Source: Chloroflexota bacterium (GTDB taxonomy: Bacteria > Chloroflexota > Anaerolineae > UBA1429). From it: DNA of 12,350 nucleotides. Each line of letters starts with the position of its first letter. Position 1 is the first letter of the stretch. The position numbers and the translations under genes are program-made. The notes beneath the pieces were generated by a model. That model was not told the origin of the DNA and did no database searches. It saw only the letters and a program-made list of their open reading frames with translations. Shown piece by piece: positions 6,854-12,350 of this stretch. The stretch lies in assembly GCA_014360745.1 (NCBI GenBank), contig JACIWY010000069.1, positions 1 through 12,350 of the forward strand, given 5' to 3'.

Positions 6854-6888
6854 GGGAAAGGTTGGGATCAAGTTGGGACTAGGTGGGG
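6854..6888 (+). repeat. Phased G-tracts / possible G-quadruplex
   Basis: GGG runs start at 6854, 6864, 6875 and 6885, with loops of 7, 8 and 7 bases. The TTGGGA core recurs at 6862 and 6873 (11 bases apart), with a degenerate third copy. The spacing equals one helical turn, which also suits tandem protein sites. Confidence 0.35.
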
Positions 6889-6990
6889 AGTGGCCATAAC
6901 GGCGGCCGGCTCGGCGGCGTGGAATGGAGGGTAGGTGGGCCGGAGAACCCGGTCGCCGCCGGGCGGTTTGGCGATTGGGTTGGCGCGGCT

Positions 6991-7018
6991 TTGCATCGCG
7001 TTTCATATTGATTATAAT
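6991..7018 (+). promoter_or_regulatory. Candidate promoter of the sugar ABC operon
   Basis: A perfect TATAAT (7013-7018) lies in a short AT-rich patch, preceded by TTGCAT (6991-6996) at 16-base spacing, a weak -35. The predicted leader to ATG 7168 is about 143 bases. A weak -35 with an operator just downstream would fit regulated expression. Confidence 0.5.
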
Positions 7019-7051
7019 ATTCGCACCGGCGATTGGGTAGAGCGCTTGTCA

Positions 7052-7069
7052 GTGCAGCACCCGCTGCAC
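7052..7069 (+). promoter_or_regulatory. Palindrome in the ABC operon leader (operator or hairpin)
   Basis: GTGCAGC-ACCC-GCTGCAC is a perfect 7-bp inverted repeat around a four-base loop, about 30 bases past the predicted transcription start. The position suits a LacI/GntR-type repressor site for a sugar operon; as RNA it would form a stable tetraloop hairpin. No regulator gene is in the window. Confidence 0.4.
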
Positions 7070-7167
7070 GCAGATGTGCAAAAAAGGTGCTCGGTCGTAG
7101 TTCGATTGGTCGTGAGCAGTTCAAAGAAGAGCGTATATCAAGTCAAGTATTACCAGGAGGACAAAGC

Positions 7168-8586
7168 ATGACCGCACAATCTCCAATGACACGCCGTAGG
7201 TTCCTTCTTCTCACCTCTGCTGCCGGGGCGGGGCTGGCCGGCGCTGCTCTGCTCGCCGCCTGCGCTCCCAAAGCCGAGCCCACCGCGACCCCCGTTCCCC
7301 AGCAGCCCGCCGCACAACCCACCAAGCCGCCCGCTCCGGCCCAACCTGCCGCAAAGGAGCCGGTGACGATCCAGCTGCATCTCCGTGCGGGTGGCGAAAA
7401 GTCGGAAGTGCCCATCTATGTTACCCGTCCGCAAGAGTTTATGCAGGAGCATCCGGAGATCAAGGTCGAGTTGGCCCCCATCCCTGGCGGGGAATATCAG
7501 GCCAAGATCCAGACCATGGCCGCGGCCAAGACCTTGGGCGATGTGATGTGGACCTCCGACGTGTGGACGGACCACACGCGCTATGTCAAGCTGGGCATCA
7601 TCGCCGTGGTGGACGATTGGCTGGAGGCCAACGGACACACGAAAGATGAATGGCTGCCGGCCTGCGTGGACACGCTCACCCACGATGGGAAAATGTACGG
7701 CCTGCCCAAGTGCTCGCACCCGGGCGACGCTTATATCTGGATCAACGAGGACATGTTCGTGGAGAACGGCCTCCCGGTTCCGGAGACCTATGGGAACAAG
7801 CCCGAACAACTTATGGAATGGGCGATCAAGCTCACCAAAGGGCCCAAAGGGGATCGCGAAGTATATGGGTATTACCCTCACTTTGGCCACATCATGGCCT
7901 TTTACAACCCCTTGCGAGGGGCATTTGGTGGCCTCGAACTGAACGATGAAGGCACGAAATCGCTGGCCGACTCGGATGAGTGGTACGAGTGGATGAAATG
8001 GACCACCTACTTCTATGTTGAGAACATCGCTCCAAAGGGGGAGGCGGTGCCCTCGGGCGGCCGCGAGGCGATGTTCGCCGCGGGCAAATTGGCCATGCAC
8101 GGTAACCAGCGTTATATGAACCGTCGGGTCAAATTGGCCATGCAAGAAGCGGGGAACCCCTTCAAGTGGAAGGCAATCCAGGTTCCCAAGTGCGACAAGC
8201 CCGTGGGTTGGACGGCCTGCGTGGATACGCACAGCGTCACAACGTTTAGCAAGCACCCCAATGAGGCGCATATGCTCGAATACGCTCTGGCCGACCAGCG
8301 CTTCACCTACCTGGTCGCACGCGACATCGGCTATCTGGGCGGGCGCGTCGACGACGGCGAGACGGTCAAGGACCTCATCAAGGACGATCCCTTCCTGGCC
8401 TTGCAGTATCAATGCATGATCGAGGAGCGCAAGTTCAACCAGCCCGCCAATGCGCGCGGCCGCGAGGTAGAGACGGTGCTCAAGAATGAGTTGGACAAAG
8501 TCTGGCTGGGTGAGGTTGAGTTGACCAAGGACTTTATGAAGCAGCTCAAGGCCAAGATCGACGAGGTGCTGGCCAAGCCGTTCTAA
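7168..8586 (+). CDS. ABC transporter sugar-binding lipoprotein (family 1 SBP, Tat-type signal)
   Basis: 472 residues from ATG 7168, with AGGAGG seven bases upstream; the frame stays open 45 codons further 5' but without a usable site. Residues 8-13 (TRRRFL) are a twin-arginine motif, followed by a hydrophobic segment and lipobox LLAAC with Cys32, so the folded protein is probably exported by Tat and lipid-anchored outside the membrane. Residues 33-63 form a Pro/Thr/Ala/Gln linker. The mature domain is a MalE-like family 1 solute-binding protein: VTIQLHLRAGG, then a QEFMQEHPEIKVEL strand-helix, AAAKTLGDVMWTSDVW, and YGLPKCSHPGDAYIWINEDMF, the typical G-x-P/hinge region. It is the first gene of the operon, delivering the sugar to the two permeases downstream. 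The ligand is not evident; the mannonate dehydratase neighbour points to uronate-containing sugars. Confidence 0.92.
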   Translation: MTAQSPMTRRRFLLLTSAAGAGLAGAALLAACAPKAEPTATPVPQQPAAQPTKPPAPAQPAAKEPVTIQLHLRAGGEKSEVPIYVTRPQEFMQEHPEIKVELAPIPGGEYQAKIQTMAAAKTLGDVMWTSDVWTDHTRYVKLGIIAVVDDWLEANGHTKDEWLPACVDTLTHDGKMYGLPKCSHPGDAYIWINEDMFVENGLPVPETYGNKPEQLMEWAIKLTKGPKGDREVYGYYPHFGHIMAFYNPLRGAFGGLELNDEGTKSLADSDEWYEWMKWTTYFYVENIAPKGEAVPSGGREAMFAAGKLAMHGNQRYMNRRVKLAMQEAGNPFKWKAIQVPKCDKPVGWTACVDTHSVTTFSKHPNEAHMLEYALADQRFTYLVARDIGYLGGRVDDGETVKDLIKDDPFLALQYQCMIEERKFNQPANARGREVETVLKNELDKVWLGEVELTKDFMKQLKAKIDEVLAKPF

Positions 8587-8599
8587 AGTTTCATGCGTT

Positions 8600-8632
8600 A
8601 CAGGGCAAGCGGCATGGTTCTGCTTGCCCTGT
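8600..8632 (+). terminator. Stem-loop between binding-protein and permease genes (partial terminator / mRNA stabiliser)
   Basis: ACAGGGCAAGC (8600-8610) and GCTTGCCCTGT (8622-8632) pair perfectly over 11 bp with an 11-base loop, followed by CCTTCTTA. It lies 13 bases after the binding-protein stop. In sugar ABC operons such hairpins often let the binding protein be made in excess over the permeases by partial termination or 3'-end protection. Confidence 0.65.
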
Positions 8633-8648
8633 CCTTCTTATCGCCGGT

Positions 8649-8679
8649 TGGCCCCGGGCGATCCGCTGCCTTGGGGCCA
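8649..8679 (+). repeat. Second stem-loop before the first permease
   Basis: TGGCCCC (8649-8655) and GGGGCCA (8673-8679) form a 7-bp stem with a 17-base loop, ending ten bases before the GGAGGG ribosome site of the next gene. It may insulate or modulate that start. Confidence 0.3.
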
Positions 8680-8702
8680 TATATTCCTGGAGGGACAAGC
8701 GT

Positions 8703-9671
8703 ATGTCCACCTCTATTCCATCTGTGTCAGGACGAGCCGTCGAGCTGTCGCGGGTACGCTGGCGCCAGATGTCTCCTACACGGAGGCGAGAGGCCATCCA
8801 GGGGTATCTCTTTATCTCGCCCTGGATTATCGGTTTTCTGGCTTTTACCTTGGGGCCTTTGATTGCTTCACTCTATTACAGCCTTAATCAATATACGCTG
8901 CTTCGCCCGCCGGTATGGATCGGCTTGGGGAATTACCAAACGGCGCTCTTCAAAGATTCGATATTCTGGAAGTCGGTGGAGCGCACGGTGCTTTGGACCG
9001 TATGGACAGTGCCCCTGGGGATTATCGGCTCCTTCTTTGCCGCGCTCTTGCTGGATCGCGGCGTGCGAGGCACCACGGTTTGGCGCATTTGTTTCTTTTT
9101 GCCCTCGCTGACGCCCCAGGTGGCTGCCTCATTGTTATGGGTATGGATTCTCCAGCCCGAGGTCGGCATTGTGAACAGCATTATCCGCATGTTATTCGGC
9201 GTCCGCGGGCCCGGTTGGATGACCGATCCGCAATGGGCGTTGCCTTCGTTGATCCTCATCGCCTTGTGGACCGGCATCGGCTCCAACCGCATGTTGATCT
9301 TTTTGGCCGGGCTGCAGGGCGTGCCGCGCGAGCTGTACGATGCGGCGGTGGTGGATGGCGCTAATTGGTGGCACAAGATCCGCCATGTGACCTTGCCCAT
9401 GATCTCGCCCACGATTTTCTTTAACCTGGTGCTGGGCATTATCGGCAGTTTTCAAGTGTTCGGCATGGCCTTTGTCACCACCGGCGGGGGGCCGGCGTAC
9501 GCCACCTATTTTTACGCGCTGCATATCTATCAAACGGCCTTTCGCAGCTTTGATATGGGCTATGGTAGCGCACTAGCGTGGATGCTCTTTCTCTTTGTAC
9601 TTCTATTAACCTACGTCCAATCGATCATGTCCGGGCGTTGGGTTTATTATGCCGGCGAAACGCGCCGTTGA
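8703..9671 (+). CDS. Carbohydrate ABC transporter permease, MalF/UgpA type
   Basis: 322 residues; GGAGGG lies eight bases upstream of the ATG. About six hydrophobic membrane segments are visible (around 36-60, 95-117, 130-150, 180-202, 238-262 and 288-310) after a polar N-terminal tail. The EAA cytoplasmic loop at 210-232 reads ELYDAAVVDGANWWHKIRHV and ends TLP, the contact for the ATPase. PSLTPQVAASLLWVWIL and TGGGPAYATYFYALHIYQTAF are typical of the MalF/UgpA group. It forms the transmembrane channel with the next gene product, 20 bases downstream. No ATPase gene is in the window, so a shared MsmK/UgpC-type ATPase is the likely energiser. Confidence 0.92.
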   Translation: MSTSIPSVSGRAVELSRVRWRQMSPTRRREAIQGYLFISPWIIGFLAFTLGPLIASLYYSLNQYTLLRPPVWIGLGNYQTALFKDSIFWKSVERTVLWTVWTVPLGIIGSFFAALLLDRGVRGTTVWRICFFLPSLTPQVAASLLWVWILQPEVGIVNSIIRMLFGVRGPGWMTDPQWALPSLILIALWTGIGSNRMLIFLAGLQGVPRELYDAAVVDGANWWHKIRHVTLPMISPTIFFNLVLGIIGSFQVFGMAFVTTGGGPAYATYFYALHIYQTAFRSFDMGYGSALAWMLFLFVLLLTYVQSIMSGRWVYYAGETRR

Positions 9672-9691
9672 GGGCAAGGAGGTTGGCTACC

Positions 9692-10579
9692 ATGGAATCG
9701 ACAGCGCGACGCCAAGATTATGCAGTCAGTCGCTCGGCGCGAATGCGGCGTCTTTTGATCGATGTATTTTTGAATGTCTTTACCACGTTTCTTGCCATAC
9801 TCTTTTTATTCCCATTTCTATGGAGTGTGAGTAGCGCGCTCAAAACGGGCATAGAGGTTATCGCTTATCCGCCACGCCTCTTGCCCCGCGTGCCCCAGTG
9901 GGGCAACTTTGCCGAGGCCTGGACCAGCATTCAATTCGGCACCTTTTTCAAGAACAGCACCATCGTCACCGTGTTGGTGCTGGTCGGCACTTTGGTTAGT
10001 TGCACCCTGGTGGCTTATGGCTTCTCGCGTTTTCGCTTTCCGGGGCGAGAGATCCTCTTTTTGATCTGCCTGAGCGGGATGATGATGCCCGTGTATGTGA
10101 CCATCATCCCCCTCTTTATGCTCTTTCGCACCATCGGCTGGATCAATACCCTTAAACCGCTCATCGTGCCCTCCTTCTTTGGGGGCGCTTTCGGCATCTT
10201 TTTGTTGCGCCAGTTCTTCCTCAGCATCCCCTTTGAGCTGGATGAATCGGCTTTGCTCGATGGAGCAAGCCGGCTGACGATCCTAACTCGCATCCTGTTG
10301 CCGAATTGCAAGCCCGCCTTGGCTGCATTAGCCATCTTTACCTTCCAAGGGGCGTGGTCTAACTTTTTGGGCGCTTTGATCTTTTTGGACAGCGTGGAAA
10401 AGTATACCTTACCGCTGGGTTTGTGGTTCCTGCGCACCTACGCTGATGACCCCGGCAAGCCCAAGGACCATCTGATGATGGCGGGCAGCCTGATCGCGAC
10501 GATCCCCATTTTGATCGTCTTTGCCTCGGCGCAGAGCTACTTTATCGAGGGGATCGTGATGAGCGGGATCAAGGGTTAA
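9692..10579 (+). CDS. Carbohydrate ABC transporter permease, MalG/UgpE type
   Basis: 295 residues from ATG 9692, with AGGAGG nine bases upstream; an upstream in-frame start would overlap the first permease and lacks such a site. Hydrophobic segments lie at about 22-47, 90-112, 120-145, 155-175, 208-232 and 262-284. The EAA loop at 182-204 has ELDESALLDGASRLTILTRI followed by LLP. The SxFRFPGRE segment after the second membrane span and the short C-terminal tail ending GIVMSGIKG are hallmarks of MalG-type subunits. It pairs with the preceding MalF-type subunit. It is the last gene before the operon terminator. Confidence 0.92.
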   Translation: MESTARRQDYAVSRSARMRRLLIDVFLNVFTTFLAILFLFPFLWSVSSALKTGIEVIAYPPRLLPRVPQWGNFAEAWTSIQFGTFFKNSTIVTVLVLVGTLVSCTLVAYGFSRFRFPGREILFLICLSGMMMPVYVTIIPLFMLFRTIGWINTLKPLIVPSFFGGAFGIFLLRQFFLSIPFELDESALLDGASRLTILTRILLPNCKPALAALAIFTFQGAWSNFLGALIFLDSVEKYTLPLGLWFLRTYADDPGKPKDHLMMAGSLIATIPILIVFASAQSYFIEGIVMSGIKG

Positions 10580-10584
10580 GCTAT

Positions 10585-10599
10585 CGGGCACGATGCCCG
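10585..10599 (+). repeat. Small hairpin after the permease stop
   Basis: CGGGCA-CGA-TGCCCG forms a 6-bp stem with a three-base loop, six bases after the stop. No U-tract follows; it may protect the 3' end ahead of the main terminator. Confidence 0.25.
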
Positions 10600-10650
10600 G
10601 GAAATTGCCGTAGCCAAGATAGGCTGACAGCACATAACGACAACAGATCG

Positions 10651-10710
10651 AAGGGCCTGGCGTGGCGAACGCGATCCTGCGCGTTGCCCGCCAGGCCTTT
10701 GACGTTTTAC
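10651..10710 (+). terminator. Terminator of the ABC transporter operon
   Basis: The left arm AAGGGCCTGGCG (10651-10662) pairs with CGCCAGGCCTTT (10689-10700) over 12 bp with one G-U pair. Inside, GGC/GCC and AACGCG/CGCGTT extend it to about 21 bp with two single-base bulges and a six-base loop. It is followed by GACGTTTTAC. The tail is short, but the stem is the strongest in the window and sits between two gene units. Confidence 0.65.
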
Positions 10711-10715
10711 GGCGC

Positions 10716-10745
10716 TTGACACAAGGCGAGCACCTGGCGTAACGT
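10716..10745 (+). promoter_or_regulatory. Candidate promoter of the mannonate dehydratase gene
   Basis: A perfect TTGACA (10716-10721) is followed by TAACGT (10740-10745) at 18-base spacing. A better -10 sequence, GATAAT at 10752-10757, is too far from this -35. The location just after the terminator supports a promoter here. Confidence 0.4.
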
Positions 10746-10785
10746 GTGCGCGATAATTCATTCCACACAGGAGCACATACAAGAG

Positions 10786-11772
10786 ATGATGGATCTCGCC
10801 ATGGGGCAGATACACCGCTTCGGCCAGGACCCCCGGCACGACGCAGAGACGCTCACCTTTATCCAGCAATTGGGCATCCATAACGCCATTGTTCACACCC
10901 CCGAGTTACCCGGCGACGGCTACTGGGAGCTGGATGGGCTACTGTGGCTCAAACGGCAGGTGGAGCGCTTTGGTCTCAAGCTGGCGGCCATCGAGTGCAT
11001 GCCTAACCGCTTTTACGACAAGATCAAGCGGGGCCTGCCGGGGCGCGACGAGCAGATCGAAAAGGTGCAAAAGACGATCCGCAACATGGGCAAGGCCGGC
11101 ATCGACAAGCTGGCGTACGTCTGGAACGTGCTGCAAATCGCCTTTCGCACCGGCACTCTGCCGGTGGGCCGGGGCGGGGCCGATGTCACGGTCTATCATC
11201 ATGGCGACATGGCGCCTGCGCCCGTCACCGAGGTGGGCGAATACAGCGACGAGTTCTTGTGGGATACGCTGACCTATTTCCTCAAAGCGGTGTTGCCCGT
11301 GGCCGAAGAGGCCGGCGTCATGCTGGCCCTGCACCCCGATGACCCGCCGGTGCCCAAGATCGCCGGTGTGGCGCGCATCATCCGCAGCGTCGATGCCTAC
11401 AAGCGGGTATTGGAGATCTACCCCAGCCCCTCGAACGGTTTCGAGTTCTGCCAGGGGTGCATCGCCGAGATGTGCGCGGACGTCGAAGAGGTGTACGACG
11501 CCATCCGCTATTTTGCCGAGCGCAAGGCGATCGCCTACGTCCACTTTCGTAACGTCAAAGGCGCAGTGCCCGATTTCGAGGAGAGCTTTATCGACGACGG
11601 CAAGGTGGACATGCTGCGGGCCATGCGCACCTATAAGGAAGCCGGGTACGACGGTTTGTTCATGCTCGACCACACGCCCCGCCTGGTGAACGATACCCCT
11701 TGGGCCCATCGCGGGAGGGCTTACGCGGTGGGTTATATTCGCGGATTGTTGCATTGTGTGTACGCGGAGTAA
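10786..11772 (+). CDS. uxuA: Mannonate dehydratase family protein (UxuA-like)
   Basis: 328 residues from ATG 10786. GGAG (10770-10773) is 12 bases upstream, rather far, so the adjacent ATG 10789, ATG 10801, or the upstream GTG 10744 remain possible. The family converts D-mannonate to 2-keto-3-deoxy-D-gluconate with a divalent metal (EC 4.2.1.8). All four metal ligands known from mannonate dehydratase structures have counterparts: His183 in ALHPDDPP, Cys222 in FEFCQGC, His253 in YVHFRNVKG and Asp295 in FMLDHTP. The TIM-barrel motifs PGRDEQIEKV and FEESFIDDGKVDM also match. At about 330 residues it is shorter than E. coli UxuA (about 394). It follows the sugar importer and probably acts on its uronate product. 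The closely related fold of other sugar isomerases cannot be fully excluded. Confidence 0.85.
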   Translation: MMDLAMGQIHRFGQDPRHDAETLTFIQQLGIHNAIVHTPELPGDGYWELDGLLWLKRQVERFGLKLAAIECMPNRFYDKIKRGLPGRDEQIEKVQKTIRNMGKAGIDKLAYVWNVLQIAFRTGTLPVGRGGADVTVYHHGDMAPAPVTEVGEYSDEFLWDTLTYFLKAVLPVAEEAGVMLALHPDDPPVPKIAGVARIIRSVDAYKRVLEIYPSPSNGFEFCQGCIAEMCADVEEVYDAIRYFAERKAIAYVHFRNVKGAVPDFEESFIDDGKVDMLRAMRTYKEAGYDGLFMLDHTPRLVNDTPWAHRGRAYAVGYIRGLLHCVYAE

Positions 11773-11793
11773 TCGCCGTGTTTTAGTGCGCTG

Positions 11794-11820
11794 GATGTGG
11801 GACGCCAGGTGCCCTACATC
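11794..11820 (+). terminator. Weak hairpin after the mannonate dehydratase gene
   Basis: GATGTGGG and CCCTACATC pair over 8 bp with one bulged A and a ten-base loop, followed by TTGCAG, a poor tail. It lies in the 68-base gap before the next gene; it could equally be a leader structure. Confidence 0.2.
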
Positions 11821-11840
11821 TTGCAGAAGGGAGTAGGGTT

Positions 11841-12350
11841 GTGCATACGGGCAAGATCATCGTCGCGCTAGGGTTATTTCTCGTCTTGTTGTGCGCGCCG
11901 GGGCTCGATCTCTTGGCCCAGGGGCCGCGAGGCGGCCGAGGAGAGGCGGAGACGTTTGTCCCACTGGTGCCCGTGGCCAAGGTGCCGTTCCTGCCGCCGG
12001 TCATCGACGGCGCGGCCGGAGGGAACGAATGGGCCGGGGCGCTGCAGCTCAACATGGATAGCGGCAAGTTGTCCCTGTTGAGCGACTGCACCTATCTGTA
12101 TTTGCTCATCGACGTGACGCAGGATACCCATGAGGATGCAGGGGATTATTTCCGCGTCTCTTTCGACGTCGATGGGAACCGAGCCGTCAGCCCACGGGTG
12201 GATGTCCAGTTTACCACGTGGTCGGGTCCGGGAGGGCTGTGCAAACAATTTTATCTCTCGGAACATAGCTGGGCGGGATGCTCCGTCCCCGATTCGCAGA
12301 TGGCCGAAGGTTTTGGTGCCACCGGCAACTCGCGCGTGGCGCACCGTTTC
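11841..12350 (+). CDS. Secreted protein with CBM9-like (DOMON-type) domain, N-terminal part
   Basis: A frame of 170 codons opens at GTG 11841, with GGGAG seven bases upstream, and stays open to the window edge, so the C-terminus is missing. Residues 6-26 (IIVALGLFLVLLCAPGLDLLA) form a signal peptide, with probable cleavage after Ala26. The internal Cys18 lacks a proper lipobox. After a short linker, PPVIDGAAGGNEWAGAL opens the pattern of CBM9-like carbohydrate-binding/DOMON domains, and YLYLLIDVTQDTHEDAGDYF, then VSFDVDGN, supply the strand and acidic turn. Such domains sit on secreted glycosidases or surface sugar-binding proteins; the catalytic or repeat part would lie beyond the window. 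It sits 68 bases downstream of the mannonate dehydratase gene on the same strand, which suits a role in extracellular glycan handling, but this is inference. Confidence 0.65.
   Translation, partial: MHTGKIIVALGLFLVLLCAPGLDLLAQGPRGGRGEAETFVPLVPVAKVPFLPPVIDGAAGGNEWAGALQLNMDSGKLSLLSDCTYLYLLIDVTQDTHEDAGDYFRVSFDVDGNRAVSPRVDVQFTTWSGPGGLCKQFYLSEHSWAGCSVPDSQMAEGFGATGNSRVAHRF

Larger units (their letters stand above)
6559..7167. other. 609-bp gene-free divergent regulatory region
   Basis: It separates the leftward flavodoxin-fold gene from the rightward ABC operon. It holds the two divergent candidate promoters, the hairpin at 6664-6683, a T-run (about 6733-6749), an AT-rich palindrome (6752-6769), phased G-tracts (6854-6888) and the operon leader with a palindrome (7052-7069). 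Open frames across 6761-7124 are Arg/Pro-rich, lack ribosome binding sites and look non-coding. Confidence 0.6.

Noticed and set aside
7033..7167. N-terminal extension of the sugar-binding protein by 45 codons
   Set aside because: It would bury the Tat/lipobox signal inside the protein, and the strong AGGAGG sits before ATG 7168.
7150..8412. A 420-codon open frame on the minus strand
   Set aside because: It is antisense to the unmistakable sugar-binding protein, has no family resemblance, and arises from GC-rich codon bias of the real gene.
10939..11754. A 271-codon open frame on the minus strand
   Set aside because: It mirrors the mannonate dehydratase gene and shows no recognisable domain.

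Overview
The window reads as a GC-rich bacterial chromosome, most likely Chloroflexota (Anaerolineae-like). The main clues are lipoproteins with Thr/Pro/Ala/Gln-rich linkers just after the lipobox cysteine, a Tat-type lipoprotein signal on a sugar-binding protein, and an alpha-2-macroglobulin lipoprotein. This placement is inference from protein style, not from a marker gene. I see no rRNA, tRNA, CRISPR array, insertion sequence or transposase.

Left part (1-5836), all genes on the minus strand. In transcription order this side starts with a single-domain response regulator (5296-5756), preceded by an array of five 11-bp direct repeats that looks like a Pho box, and followed by a clear intrinsic terminator (5221-5254). 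Next comes a two-gene unit. The first gene is a GalU-like nucleotidyltransferase (4216-5070). Five bases later a 1117-residue protein begins (857-4210), which joins a fucokinase-like GHMP kinase to a UDPGP-type uridylyltransferase. Last is the N-terminal part of an alpha-2-macroglobulin family lipoprotein that runs off the left edge (1-680). The kinase/uridylyltransferase fusion and its GalU-like partner are the most unusual content. Together they look like a sugar to sugar-1-phosphate to NDP-sugar activation module. Both the kinase phosphate loop and the GalU glycine-rich loop are degenerate, while the UDPGP loop is intact.

Middle (5946-7167). A flavodoxin-fold protein lies on the minus strand (5992-6558). 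It is followed by a 609-bp gene-free divergent region holding two candidate promoters, an AT-rich palindrome, phased G-tracts and a leader hairpin.

Right part (7168-12350), all on the plus strand. A carbohydrate ABC importer operon comprises a Tat/lipoprotein solute-binding protein, a stem-loop, a MalF-type permease and a MalG-type permease. A long terminator hairpin closes it. Mannonate dehydratase (UxuA family) follows with its own candidate promoter, then the start of a secreted CBM9-like protein that runs off the right edge. No ATPase gene is present, so a shared ATPase encoded elsewhere is likely. The UxuA neighbour suggests that the importer takes up a uronic acid or uronate-containing oligosaccharide for breakdown through mannonate and 2-keto-3-deoxygluconate; that link is inference from position.
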